A stretch of 64,000 nucleotides of DNA from Novosphingobium sp. (GCF_030696665.1 NZ_JAUYRV010000013.1:1-64000); one strand, 5' to 3'; numbered from the stretch's first letter, positions 44,189 to 52,695 are shown. Notes: generated from the letters alone by a model not told the origin. Made by a program: numbers and translations.

Positions 44189-45577
44189 TCAGGCTTCAGC
44201 CATCAGGTTGTAATAGGCCATCCACCAGTTCCACTGGGTGTCGTCCTTGGTGAAGCCGGGATAGAGCAGGCCTTCGCCCTTCCAGCCTTCGGGACGTTCG
44301 TGTCCGTGCAGCGCCTGATACTTCAGCGTCATGTCGCGGCTGATCGGGCCGCGCGCATTGCGCATGATCTGCGGCCACGTGTCGGCATCATCCTGTTCGA
44401 TGATCCCCGATGTGCCGGTCTGCTGGATGGAGTTCTGCAGCATGTCGCGCTTGACCTGCTCAGGAGCGTCCTTTTCGGCGAAGATGAAGTTGATGAACTC
44501 CACCTTGTCCGGGCCGCGCGGCACATAAGTGTGCAGGGCCAGCGCGCCAGAAGAGCCACCATCCGTGCGTGGCGCAAAGATGAACGCGACCAGGATGTTG
44601 GGGAACAGGCCGCCAACCTGCGGCGGGATCGTGGCCAGTTGTTCGACCTGATCGGCCGACAGGTTCTTGAACAGCTGCGGGATCAACTCCTTGGTGATGC
44701 CCGGAGGCGGCAGCATCGCAAGCCGTTCCTCGACCGTCTTGCCTTCAAAGCTCATGTCCGAGAACATCTTGAAGGTCTGTGCCGCTTCGAGGCAGCGCAG
44801 CGAGTGCCCCTGTTCGCAGCTGACATCGACGCCGTACATGCCGGGCGCGTTATCGTAGATCGATTCAGCCGTGCCGCCCATCACGCCGCCTTCCATCAGC
44901 GAGCGATGGAGCGTGAGCGTGTGGAACCCGTCCGAACCCGATTGTTCGCCGGGGATCTTCCAGTTGCAAGGCAGGACGAAGCGCTGCGGGGGGCCGAGCA
45001 TTTCAAGGCCGGAATCGGTGCGGCAGAACAGCTGGTCGAGGTAGTACTTCATGTCGCCAAGGTATTCGTCGAACGATGGGCCTTCGATGTCCCAAGTGGC
45101 GAAGATGAGGCCGCCATAGACCTGCACGCGCGCCTTCCGGAGGCCGAGCTGGTCCTTGCCCAGCTGGTTGCCGTGCATCTGTTCTTTTTCAACCGGCGCG
45201 CCAATGAAGCTGCCATCGGGACGGAACGCCCAGCCGTGGTAGATGCAGCGGTGGGCATGGGCGTTGCCGGCTTCGGCCGTGCAAACTTTCATGCCGCGAT
45301 GCGGGCAGACATTGAGCGAAACGTGGATTTCGTTGTTGCGATCACGGGTCACGATGACCTGATCTTCGCCCATGTCGCGCACCACGAAATCACCGGCCTT
45401 CGGGATTTCGGTATCGTGGGCGAGGAGCAGCCACGTCTTGGCGAAAATGCGCTCCATCTCAAGCTTGTAGAGTTCTTCGTCGTTCATCACGCGGAGCATG
45501 ACTTCGTTCGTGTCACGCTTGACGAGATCATCGAGTGTCGCGCCGTCAGACAGCGTGAAAGTTGCTTTTTGAAGCAT
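44189..45577 (-). CDS. Ring-hydroxylating oxygenase alpha subunit (Rieske, catalytic)
   Basis: A 462-residue alpha subunit. Rieske ligands are Cys91, His93, Cys111 and His114 (CPHRG, then CIYHGW, 17 residues apart). The mononuclear iron site is Asp216-x2-His219-x4-His224 (SDGFHTLTLH), with the third ligand expected further on. The ATG at 45577 has GGAGAGGATC upstream; an ATG at 45589 lacks an RBS. It starts the minus-strand operon and faces the ferredoxin gene across a 101-bp gap holding a perfect inverted repeat. Substrate unknown; the enzyme is probably a ring or alicyclic hydroxylase using the [3Fe-4S]-type ferredoxin. Confidence 0.9.
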   Translation of the reverse strand: MLQKATFTLSDGATLDDLVKRDTNEVMLRVMNDEELYKLEMERIFAKTWLLLAHDTEIPKAGDFVVRDMGEDQVIVTRDRNNEIHVSLNVCPHRGMKVCTAEAGNAHAHRCIYHGWAFRPDGSFIGAPVEKEQMHGNQLGKDQLGLRKARVQVYGGLIFATWDIEGPSFDEYLGDMKYYLDQLFCRTDSGLEMLGPPQRFVLPCNWKIPGEQSGSDGFHTLTLHRSLMEGGVMGGTAESIYDNAPGMYGVDVSCEQGHSLRCLEAAQTFKMFSDMSFEGKTVEERLAMLPPPGITKELIPQLFKNLSADQVEQLATIPPQVGGLFPNILVAFIFAPRTDGGSSGALALHTYVPRGPDKVEFINFIFAEKDAPEQVKRDMLQNSIQQTGTSGIIEQDDADTWPQIMRNARGPISRDMTLKYQALHGHERPEGWKGEGLLYPGFTKDDTQWNWWMAYYNLMAEA

Positions 45578-45622
45578 GATCCTCTCCATCGAATCTATCG
45601 AAAAATTCTGTTGCGACTCTTA

Positions 45623-45653
45623 TACAGGTTGAACGAAATGTGTTCAACCTGTA
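45623..45653. promoter_or_regulatory. Perfect inverted repeat, probable TetR operator
   Basis: TACAGGTTGAAC (45623-45634), seven-base spacer, GTTCAACCTGTA (45642-45653): 12-bp arms without mismatch. It lies about 25-75 bp from both divergent starts (alpha subunit at 45577, ferredoxin at 45679), so one site could control both. The likely ligand is the TetR at 40960-41598. Confidence 0.75.
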
Positions 45654-45678
45654 ATTAGTGCCCGGAGAGGAGAAAACC

Positions 45679-45885
45679 ATGTCAAACCGCTTGAAGGTTG
45701 TTATCGATAAGCCCGCATGCTGCGGCTACGGCGTCTGCGCCGAAATCTGCCCTGAAGTTTACAAGCTCGACGAAAACGGCATCGTCTATGTCGACGAAGA
45801 ACTTGTCCCCGAAGGCCTGGAAGAGCGCGCCCGCGAAGGCGCTGATGCCTGCCCGCAGGCAGCGCTTGCCATCGTCGAAGCGTGA
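45679..45885 (+). CDS. Single-cluster ferredoxin, [3Fe-4S]-type motif
   Basis: A 68-residue electron carrier. The cluster motif is Cys14-x2-Tyr17-x2-Cys20-x3-Cys24-Pro, with the distal Cys58-Pro. The second cysteine position of a [4Fe-4S] motif is tyrosine, and Cys15 is out of register, so a [3Fe-4S] cluster is expected, as in ferredoxins that serve cytochromes P450 and a few Rieske dioxygenases. The ATG at 45679 has GGAGAGGAGAAAACC before it. Divergent from the Rieske alpha gene and probably its electron donor, reduced by the flavoprotein at 42404. Confidence 0.88.
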   Translation: MSNRLKVVIDKPACCGYGVCAEICPEVYKLDENGIVYVDEELVPEGLEERAREGADACPQAALAIVEA

Positions 45886-45894
45886 AGCTGGTCC

Positions 45895-45924
45895 GGCTCC
45901 GGCAGGCATAGTGCCGCCGGAGCC
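45895..45924. terminator. Hairpin between ferredoxin and second Rieske gene
   Basis: GGCTCCGGC (45895-45903) and GCCGGAGCC (45916-45924) form a perfect 9-bp stem with a 12-base loop, between the convergent ends of the ferredoxin gene (45885) and the Rieske gene (45935). No strong T-run. Confidence 0.65.
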
Positions 45925-45934
45925 AAGGCCACTT

Positions 45935-47140
45935 TCAGCGCACCATCTGCTCTGACAGCACTTGGGTGACACGCTGTGATTCGGGGATCGATGTGATGCC
46001 GATGCGGCGATCCAGTTCTTCTTCAAACCAATACAGCGCGCGCTCCTGATACCCGAAGGTCAGGTGCGGAATCGTGCCTTGCGTCAGGGATCGCTGGATA
46101 GACCGGAACAGGCACAGATCTTCGGACAAAATGTTGCGCACAATGCCGTTCATGGCCTGCCAGTGCTGCGCGTCGGCTTCGGTGTCGACATCCCAGCCCA
46201 TCAGACGGACTTCCATGATCGATTTGTCTGGGCCTGCGGGCCAGAAGCTTTGCAGCGAAAAGCCGCCGGGATCGAGCGCGAAGAAGGTGTTGGGGAAGGT
46301 CGGGAGTGCAATCGTGCATTCGCTGAACACGTCTGCAACATTGTCCGGCTTGTACAACTGCTGGTCGAAAATCGAATCGCCCTTCTTCTTGCGCGTGGCA
46401 AACCGCATGTGGCCGTTGGCGAACAGCGCGATCACGAAGCTTTGCGAATTGAGATAGGGGGCGAGCGTCTTGGCGTGCACAGTCGCGACGTGATAGATTT
46501 CAAGGAAGTTGTGCAGCGCCAGCTTCCAGTTGCAATCCATTTCCACAAGCAGGCGATCTTTGACCACCATGTTCTCGATCGGATAGCCTTCCTTCTGCGC
46601 CGATTGCGGGGCCAGAAAATCATCAAGCGGTTCGGCAGCTTCATCGAAATTAATGAAGATCATGCCCCGGTTGATCTCGCACCGGACTGACTTGAGGCCG
46701 TTGTCTGCCTTGTTCAGACAGGTGAAATCATGCAGGTCGGGGACGGATTTAAGCTCACCTTCCAGCGAATACCCCCATGCGTGATAGGGGCATACGAACC
46801 GCATCGCCTTGCCCTTCTGTTCGAGCAGCAGCGCCGATCCGCGATGACGGCATGAATTGTGAAAGGCCCTGATCGCGCCGTCCTTGGCGCGCGAAATGAT
46901 GACGGATTGATCCAGCTGCTGGAACAGGAAGTAAGACCCGGCTTCGGGCAGTTCCGAAATATGGCCTGCCAATAACCAGTTCTTCATCCACAACCCGTCA
47001 TGCTCCAGCTGCGCGAAACCGGGATCGGTATAGCGGCTTGACGGGACAGGCGGCAGATAGGGGAAGTCAGCCGGGTGTTCCGAGCGCACAAGCTGCGCTT
47101 CCATCGTCCGGTGTAAAAGGTCCAAGGCGTCCGTTTGCAT
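45935..47140 (-). CDS. Second Rieske oxygenase alpha-type protein
   Basis: A 401-residue protein with both metal sites. Rieske ligands Cys97, His99, Cys117, His120 (CRHRG, CPYHAW). Mononuclear site His217-x4-His222 with preceding Glu214 in NFLEIYHVATVH. It differs from the alpha subunit at 44189 over most of its length, so it is not a recent duplicate, and it resembles choline/carnitine- or glycine-betaine-type single-subunit oxygenases. RBS AGGAGAAGTGCG. It follows the NTF2-fold gene (47166-47615) by 25 bp, which may supply a beta-like subunit. Confidence 0.88.
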   Translation of the reverse strand: MQTDALDLLHRTMEAQLVRSEHPADFPYLPPVPSSRYTDPGFAQLEHDGLWMKNWLLAGHISELPEAGSYFLFQQLDQSVIISRAKDGAIRAFHNSCRHRGSALLLEQKGKAMRFVCPYHAWGYSLEGELKSVPDLHDFTCLNKADNGLKSVRCEINRGMIFINFDEAAEPLDDFLAPQSAQKEGYPIENMVVKDRLLVEMDCNWKLALHNFLEIYHVATVHAKTLAPYLNSQSFVIALFANGHMRFATRKKKGDSIFDQQLYKPDNVADVFSECTIALPTFPNTFFALDPGGFSLQSFWPAGPDKSIMEVRLMGWDVDTEADAQHWQAMNGIVRNILSEDLCLFRSIQRSLTQGTIPHLTFGYQERALYWFEEELDRRIGITSIPESQRVTQVLSEQMVR

Positions 47141-47165
47141 CGCACTTCTCCTGGGAAAACGGGGG

Positions 47166-47615
47166 TCAGGCGTCTGCCATCTTTGAGGCGGAAGGATCAT
47201 CAGGGGTCACCGCGCCGAAGCAGCTTTGGGCAAGGAAGCTGCAGCTGTATTCCCGCACTTCGGTGAACTTCCCGTCGCGCAGTTTGAACACGAAATGATA
47301 GGCGTTGTTGTACCGCCGACCGTTGAGCATCTCCATGTCGGTTTCGGCTTCAACGGCAACCCGATCGCCTTCTGCGGTCATTTCCAGAACTGTCAGCTGG
47401 ATCGGCGATTTCAGCACGGTCGACATTGTGGTCGGCACCTTGGAGAACTGCTCCCGGTTCCAGTTGTAGAGCAGCCATTCGGGCTGGCGTGCCATCGTCA
47501 TGAAGTTGAAATCGTCGGCGGTGGTTGCCAGGATTGCCGCTTCGTCGCCGCGATTGACCGCTTCGAACCAACTGCGCACGACGGCCTTGTTTTCCTCGAT
47601 GCCCATTGCTCTCAT
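47166..47615 (-). CDS. NTF2/SnoaL-fold protein upstream of second Rieske gene
   Basis: A 149-residue small alpha+beta barrel protein. ENKAVVRSWFEAVNRGDEAA at the start is the typical SnoaL-like opening helix pair, with the rest strand-rich (QLTVLEMTAEGDRVAVEAET). Such proteins serve as isomerases, cyclases, or small oxygenase subunits. Here it directly precedes a Rieske alpha gene, so it may be a diverged beta subunit, although it is short and lacks the beta-subunit tail. Start 47615 or 47606. Divergent from the AraC gene. Confidence 0.75.
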   Translation of the reverse strand: MRAMGIEENKAVVRSWFEAVNRGDEAAILATTADDFNFMTMARQPEWLLYNWNREQFSKVPTTMSTVLKSPIQLTVLEMTAEGDRVAVEAETDMEMLNGRRYNNAYHFVFKLRDGKFTEVREYSCSFLAQSCFGAVTPDDPSASKMADA

Positions 47616-47758
47616 CCCTTGTTCCCGCCGTTTGCCGGCAGCGGTTTGTTATGTGCGGGCCTGTAGCCCTGCTTTTGCAGCAGGATGGACAGCGATTCGA
47701 AATTCTCGCCTATCCAAAGGGGGGCGTTGCGCCGGCCAACTTACGGTTTGCTGGCTGT

Positions 47759-47776
47759 GCGACATTATGGTCGCAG
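47759..47776. promoter_or_regulatory. Inverted repeat in AraC / NTF2-Rieske divergent promoter
   Basis: TGCGAC (47759-47764), six bases, GTCGCA (47771-47776). It lies in the 212-bp gap between the minus-strand NTF2-Rieske pair and the AraC gene, 52 bp before the chosen AraC start. Short arms, so it may be chance. Confidence 0.35.
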
Positions 47777-47827
47777 CGCAACGGTCAGATCGCCATGAGA
47801 GCGGTCGGGTCCGGGAGAAACAAGGTC

Positions 47828-48727
47828 ATGCCCACTACATCCGGGTCCAATGTTTCGGCGGTTTATGATGTGCCGCAAAGTGGTGGCATGGATTGCCGTG
47901 TTGCGGGGCGCATGGTGCTGCCGCAGGCAACGGTAGAGGTGCACCACTATCGCTTCACCGGGCCGCAAGGCGGCGTGTTCCGCTCCGGTCGGGGGTTCCT
48001 CGATCTTGCCTTGTCCCGCCGCCCTGGCGCGCCGCAAGGGCAATACACGGCCTCTCCCGGGAAGGGGCCGCAGCCGATGGGTGACATCATCTGCATACCG
48101 GCAGGGCAGGATCTGGAAACCTGCTGGGGCGAGGGTGAGCAAATGTCGATCTGCTGCGGGTTTGATGCGCTGGTCGGCGGCGCGGATGATCTGATGGAGA
48201 ATTGCCACAGCCTTGATGCCTCGCTTGACGTACGCAGCCCGCATGTGCGTGACGCGCTGGTGCGTCTGTCGCGCGAGATTGCCTGTCCCGACTTCGGCAG
48301 CGTGCTGCTGGCCGAAGCGCTGCTTGCGCAAGCAGGGGTGGAACTATACCGCTATTTCAAGCGCAGCGGGCGTGAAAGCGGGGGCGGAGAGAGTGTTTCC
48401 CGCCTTGGCGCTGCCCAGATGCGCCGGATTGAAGAGGCCATCGAGCAACCGGGAAAGCTGCCCGGCGTGGCTGAACTTGCCTTGCTGTGCGATGTCAGTA
48501 CGCGGCACTTTTTCCGGCTTTTTCAGGCCACGACCGGGCAGACACTTGCCACGTTTGCTGCCGAACGCCGCATCGCGCGGGCCAAGGCTCTGCTGGTGCA
48601 GTCTCGCCCGCCGATCAAGGAGATTGCGTGGCTGTGCGGGTTCGAAACGCCCGCCGCATTTTCGGCAGCCTTCCGCAAGGCTGCCGGGGTAACACCCAAG
48701 GCCTTTCGGCAGGCGGTCTGGCAATGA
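47828..48727 (+). CDS. AraC-family regulator
   Basis: A 299-residue activator. The C-terminal 100 residues hold two helix-turn-helix units: PGVAELALLCDVSTRHFFRL with FQATTGQTL, then IKEIAWLCGFETPAAFSAAF with RKAAGVTPKAFRQ. The N-terminal sensor domain (from EVHHYRFTGPQGGVF) is not informative on ligand. The ATG at 47828 is preceded by GGGAGAAACAAGGTC; a frame back to 47606 is not supported. Probably controls the divergent NTF2-Rieske pair and perhaps the downstream SDR-VOC-hydrolase group. Confidence 0.87.
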   Translation: MPTTSGSNVSAVYDVPQSGGMDCRVAGRMVLPQATVEVHHYRFTGPQGGVFRSGRGFLDLALSRRPGAPQGQYTASPGKGPQPMGDIICIPAGQDLETCWGEGEQMSICCGFDALVGGADDLMENCHSLDASLDVRSPHVRDALVRLSREIACPDFGSVLLAEALLAQAGVELYRYFKRSGRESGGGESVSRLGAAQMRRIEEAIEQPGKLPGVAELALLCDVSTRHFFRLFQATTGQTLATFAAERRIARAKALLVQSRPPIKEIAWLCGFETPAAFSAAFRKAAGVTPKAFRQAVWQ

Positions 48728-48845
48728 AGCGGCTGCGCGGCAGTCCGGCGATAGCAATGGCTTTGTCGAGCGCACGATCGCGCTTGGCTGCCCGACCCGG
48801 GATCAGCCAGACTGACCCGGTCTAAAAACAAGAGGAGAGGCTGCT

Positions 48846-49631
48846 TTGGCCACGAATGTATTCGACCTTTCCGGTAAGGTTGCATTGGTTACAGGTGCCA
48901 ATTCAGGCCTCGGCTTTGCCTTTGCGCGCGGCCTTGCAAAAGCCGGTGCCGATATCGTGATCTGGGGCCGCCGCGCCGACAAGAACGAGGAAGCCGCTGA
49001 AAAGCTGCGTGCCTTGGGTGTGCGCGTGATGACCGATAGTGTCGACGTGCGCGATGACGCGGCGATTGACGCCGGGGTCAACCGCGCGGTGGCAGAGCTT
49101 GGCCGGATCGACATTGCGGTGGCCAACGCCGGAATCGCCACGCAGGTGCCGTTCGTCGACATGACCCGCACCACCTATCGCGAACTGATCGACGTCAACC
49201 TTGATGGCGCGGTATTCACGCTGCGCGCCGTGGCCAAGCACATGGTGGACCGCGCAGCAGCCGGAGATCCCGGGGGGTCGCTGATCATCTGTGGCAGCGG
49301 TTCCATCGCGCAGGGCGTGCCCACCCTGGCGCACTACGGTATCGCCAAGGGCGGGCTTAATTCACTGGCCAAAGCGCTGGCGGCGGAACTGGGGCCGCAC
49401 GGCATCCGCTGCAACGTGATCGCGCCAGGCTTCATCGAGACCGAGATGACCTTTGCCGATCCCGATGTCGGCGCGATGATGGCGGCGGGCGTTTCGGCGC
49501 GCGTGCCGCTTGGCCGCATCGGCCAACCCGAGGATATTGAAGGCGCGGCGGTCTACCTCGCCAGCGATGCGGCACGCTATCACACCGGCGATACGCTGGT
49601 GATCGATGGTGGCAAGCTGTTCGCCAACTGA
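48846..49631 (+). CDS. Short-chain dehydrogenase/reductase
   Basis: A 261-residue SDR with cofactor loop TGANSGLGFAFA, ANAG, catalytic Ser in ICGSGSIAQ and Tyr/Lys in YGIAK. The start is TTG at 48846, with AGAGGAGAGG upstream; no in-frame ATG is close. It begins a three-gene plus-strand group (SDR, VOC protein, alpha/beta hydrolase) after a 118-bp gap behind the AraC gene. Substrate unknown. Confidence 0.86.
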   Translation: MATNVFDLSGKVALVTGANSGLGFAFARGLAKAGADIVIWGRRADKNEEAAEKLRALGVRVMTDSVDVRDDAAIDAGVNRAVAELGRIDIAVANAGIATQVPFVDMTRTTYRELIDVNLDGAVFTLRAVAKHMVDRAAAGDPGGSLIICGSGSIAQGVPTLAHYGIAKGGLNSLAKALAAELGPHGIRCNVIAPGFIETEMTFADPDVGAMMAAGVSARVPLGRIGQPEDIEGAAVYLASDAARYHTGDTLVIDGGKLFAN

Positions 49632-49650
49632 AACCGAAAGGACCGCCATC

Positions 49651-50160
49651 ATGTTTGCACGCCCGAACAGCCAGCACAGCCAGGTGGCCTATGTCACCAA
49701 TGATCTCGATGCCGCGATCGAGGCATTTCGCCGCGAATACGATTCGCCGGGGTTCTATGTCTTCACCAATGCCAATTCCGGTTCGGATGAAAATGGCGAG
49801 CAACTACGGATCGCGCTGGCCCGCGTGGGCGGGGTGGAGATCGAACTGATCGAACCGATTGGCGATACCGCGCCGCTGTTCAGCGACGTGCTGCCGGGCG
49901 GGGATGACCTTGCGATCCGCTTCCACCACGTCTGCTTCCGGGTCGATGGCCCGCTTGAAAACTGGGATGCGCACGTCGCGTCACTGGACTTCGAGCGCCA
50001 CCCGATCGTGTTTCAGGGCGCCTTGGGTGAGATGATGCGGTTCATCTACACCGACGAGCGTCGGACGCTGGGGCACTATGTTGAGCACGTGTGGCTGTCG
50101 CCGGAAATATACGCCCAGATCCTTGGCGCAACGCCGACGTACCCGCCTGCAAACGCCTGA
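49651..50160 (+). CDS. VOC (glyoxalase/extradiol fold) protein
   Basis: A 169-residue protein with paired beta-alpha-beta-beta-beta modules of the vicinal oxygen chelate superfamily: HSQVAYVTNDLDAAIEAF starts module one (metal His), IRFHHVCFRVDG starts module two and TLGHYVEHVWLSPE closes it. Possible roles are isomerase, epimerase or hydrolase; it is too short for a ring-cleaving extradiol dioxygenase. It follows the SDR gene by 19 bp with GAAAGGACC upstream. Confidence 0.8.
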   Translation: MFARPNSQHSQVAYVTNDLDAAIEAFRREYDSPGFYVFTNANSGSDENGEQLRIALARVGGVEIELIEPIGDTAPLFSDVLPGGDDLAIRFHHVCFRVDGPLENWDAHVASLDFERHPIVFQGALGEMMRFIYTDERRTLGHYVEHVWLSPEIYAQILGATPTYPPANA

Positions 50161-50177
50161 ATTGCCGGAGATTTTCC

Positions 50178-51254
50178 TTGCCCCATCCCATCGAACTGCC
50201 CCCTGTCGAACTGACCGTGGACGTAACTGCGGCTATTGCCATCGGCATGCCCGCGCATACCGCCGTGACGGTTTTCCTGCCGGACGACGGTGCGCTGGCC
50301 AACCCGCCGGTGGTGTGCTTCGCGTTTCCGGGCGGCGGCTATAACCGGCGCTATTACAGCTTCGACATGCCGGACGGACAGGGCGGGGGCGAGGCGGGAT
50401 ACCACACCGCGCGCGGGTGGATCTTCGTCGCCTGCGATCACCTCGGTTTCGGCGATTCAACCATTCCACCGGACGACCTGCTCGATCTCGATGTGATCGC
50501 GGCGGGCAACGATGCGACCGTTCGGCACGTGATGGAGCGGATCGCGGCGGGTACGCTGACTGATGGTCTGCCGCCCATCGCCAATGCCACCTGCCTTGGC
50601 ATCGGCCAGTCGATGGGCGGTTGCTTCGCCGTGGTGGCGCAGGGCAATCATGAGACGTTCGACGGCGTGGGCGTGCTGGGCTACAGCGGGATTCACACCG
50701 TGGTGCCAACGCGGCCCGGCCAGCCCGAAGCCGCATGGCCGTGGGTTTCGCGCCGAAGCAAACCGGGCGCGCCCAAGATCTACAATCTTGCCCAACTGGC
50801 CGCATCCACCGGCCCGCAACTGGGTGATGCAGCGGCGTTGCAGGCTGCGGCGCAAGCGGGCGAACACCCCTTCCAGTGGTCTTTCCATTATGACGATCAG
50901 CCTGCCGACATTGTGTCGCTCGATATGAAGGCCTCGGCCGGGCTGGCCGATCCCTTGCCCGAATGGCGCTCTGCCACCACACCGGCCTGCGGCATAACTA
51001 TGGTTGCGCCGGGCGCGGTGGCGCTGGAAGCGGCATCGATCCGCGTCCCGGTGTTCATCGGCGTGGGTGAGCGCGATGTGGTTCCCGATCCCTGGGCCGA
51101 ACCCAAGGCGTTCAAGAGCGCGACCGACATCCAACTCTACGTCTGCCCGCGCATGGCGCACATGCACAACTTTGCCCACACCCGCACGCAGTTCTGGGCG
51201 CGGATTCACAACTGGGGTGAGGGCGTGGCGGCGCAGCGGGCGCTGGCGGGTTAG
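50178..51254 (+). CDS. Alpha/beta hydrolase
   Basis: A 358-residue cytoplasmic hydrolase. AFPGGGYNRRYYSFDMPDG is the oxyanion-hole loop, IGQSMGGCFAVVA the nucleophile elbow; the acid is expected in VGERDVVPDPW and the His in MAHMHNFAHTR. The start TTG at 50178 has GGAG seven bases upstream; a longer frame to 50091 overlaps the VOC gene. Last four bases overlap the convergent SnoaL-like gene. It may open a lactone or ester made in this pathway. Confidence 0.82.
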   Translation: MPHPIELPPVELTVDVTAAIAIGMPAHTAVTVFLPDDGALANPPVVCFAFPGGGYNRRYYSFDMPDGQGGGEAGYHTARGWIFVACDHLGFGDSTIPPDDLLDLDVIAAGNDATVRHVMERIAAGTLTDGLPPIANATCLGIGQSMGGCFAVVAQGNHETFDGVGVLGYSGIHTVVPTRPGQPEAAWPWVSRRSKPGAPKIYNLAQLAASTGPQLGDAAALQAAAQAGEHPFQWSFHYDDQPADIVSLDMKASAGLADPLPEWRSATTPACGITMVAPGAVALEAASIRVPVFIGVGERDVVPDPWAEPKAFKSATDIQLYVCPRMAHMHNFAHTRTQFWARIHNWGEGVAAQRALAG

Positions 51255-51751
51255 CCCTTCACGCCCGCAAACATCGCGTAGGATGGATCACCTCGGTCCC
51301 TCCGTCCGCCAAAAGCGCCCACCAGCGGCGGGCCTGCATCCACGACCTCGTCGACGTCCTGCACATATTCGCGGTGGTCGATGGCCCAGCGGCCTTCGCG
51401 GCGCGACCAGCGGTCGAGGTAGCGACCCAGCGCGTTGCCTTGCCGCAGCACGCCATCCTGTTCGAAGCGCAGCGTGGCGTGGACATAGGCTTCGCTGGCG
51501 GCGTGGTCTCCATCCAGCACGATCAGGATATTGGTGACGCGGTGCATGTGCGCGATCATCTGCGCGTGGGTGCTGCAGACCCAATCGATGAAGTCGCGGC
51601 CTGTGCCTTCGAACATCGTGCCGTAGCGGGCGGTGCCTTCGGGGTGCCACACGGCGTAGCCCAGGTCGCGGTCGATTCGGTCCATCGCGCGGGCATAGTT
51701 GGACAGTTGCTGCGCGATGGCGAGTTTGTCGGCTGTTTCGGTGTGTTCCAT
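51251..51751 (-). CDS. SnoaL-like (NTF2-fold) protein
   Basis: A 166-residue single-domain protein (SnoaL_4 group). Signature: ADKLAIAQQLSNYARAMDRI DRDLGYAVWHPEG near the start, then FIDWVCSTHAQMIAHMHRVT with the His region typical of the bile-acid-7-alpha-dehydratase/SnoaL_4 family. Members dehydrate or isomerise ring substrates, or have no known activity. It is convergent with the hydrolase and divergent from the SDR at 51878. Confidence 0.8.
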   Translation of the reverse strand: MEHTETADKLAIAQQLSNYARAMDRIDRDLGYAVWHPEGTARYGTMFEGTGRDFIDWVCSTHAQMIAHMHRVTNILIVLDGDHAASEAYVHATLRFEQDGVLRQGNALGRYLDRWSRREGRWAIDHREYVQDVDEVVDAGPPLVGAFGGRRDRGDPSYAMFAGVKG

Positions 51752-51877
51752 TCATCGCTCCCCTGTTTGAAGCGAGCATGACCGCGCACCCGCCGCCGCT
51801 CTCCTGACCAGCGACAGGTGCGATGCATCGGCATCGGACGCCCTCTGCCTGCAACGACATCACCAAGGGAGAGCGGC

Positions 51878-52687
51878 ATGGATCTGGGAATTGCAGGAAA
51901 GACCGCGCTGGTCACCGGCGGCACGCATGGCATCGGCCGCGCGATTGCCGAAGAACTTGGGCGCAATGGGTGCCACGTGGTGGTGGTTGCGCGCGGGCAG
52001 GCGGGGATCGATGAGACAATCGCTGCGATCTGCGATGCAGGCGGCAAGGCGGGCGGGGTCAGCGCCGATCTGACACAGATGGACAGCTATCCGCGCATGG
52101 TGGCAGAGGCCACTGCGCTGTTCGACGCGCCCGACATCGCGATCTTCTCACCCGTAGGCCCGCCATCAGGCCGGTTTCAGGACATGGCCGACGAGGATTT
52201 CCAGACGACCTTCGACAATGTGGTCAAGGCGTTCGCCCACTTCGCGCGCGCGGTGACGCCCGCAATGAAGGAGCGCAAATGGGGCCGTATCGTCACGGTC
52301 GGATCGGGTCACGGCCGATTGCCGGGCCGCCGCGCGACGCTCGGCTTCGACTACGTTCTGGCCAACACATTGCGTCCGTCCGCGCTCGGCCTCAGCCGTA
52401 GCCTCGCTGACGAGCTGGCCGAGTTCGGCATTACCGTGAATACGGTGCCCCCCGGCTTTATCGATACCGGCGCGCAGTATGAGGCGTTTTTCCGCGAGTG
52501 CGCCAAGGCGGTAAATCAGACATACGAGCAGTTCATGGCCGGGCTGATCGATCGCATTCCTATGAAGCGGTTCGGCAATCCCGATGAAGTGGCGAGCCTT
52601 TGCGCGTTCCTGTGCTCGGCCCGTGCCAGCTATATCACCGGCCAGTACATGCTCGTCGATGGCGGACGCATGGAGATATATTACTGA
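51878..52687 (+). CDS. SDR-family protein with catalytic Lys replaced by Asn
   Basis: A 269-residue SDR: cofactor loop [12 protein letters not shown] is intact. The usual YxxxK active site reads YVLAN (in [16 protein letters not shown]), so the Lys that lowers the Tyr pKa and binds ribose is missing; the catalytic Ser region is [10 protein letters not shown]. The rest ([33 protein letters not shown]) is canonical. It may be a non-redox SDR, or use another base. RBS AAGGGAGAGCGGC before the ATG at 51878. A perfect hairpin follows its end. Confidence 0.84.
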   Translation: MDLGIAGKTALVTGGTHGIGRAIAEELGRNGCHVVVVARGQAGIDETIAAICDAGGKAGGVSADLTQMDSYPRMVAEATALFDAPDIAIFSPVGPPSGRFQDMADEDFQTTFDNVVKAFAHFARAVTPAMKERKWGRIVTVGSGHGRLPGRRATLGFDYVLANTLRPSALGLSRSLADELAEFGITVNTVPPGFIDTGAQYEAFFRECAKAVNQTYEQFMAGLIDRIPMKRFGNPDEVASLCAFLCSARASYITGQYMLVDGGRMEIYY

Positions 52688-52695
52688 CGAAAGCC

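Noticed and set aside
44300..45658. 452-residue open frame antisense to the Rieske alpha subunit gene
   Set aside because: Same reason; the minus strand has exact Rieske and iron motifs, an RBS and operon overlaps.
49651..50160. Extradiol ring-cleavage dioxygenase
   Set aside because: Only 169 residues with one pair of VOC modules; type I two-domain extradiol enzymes are about 290 or more, and the three metal ligands cannot be shown.
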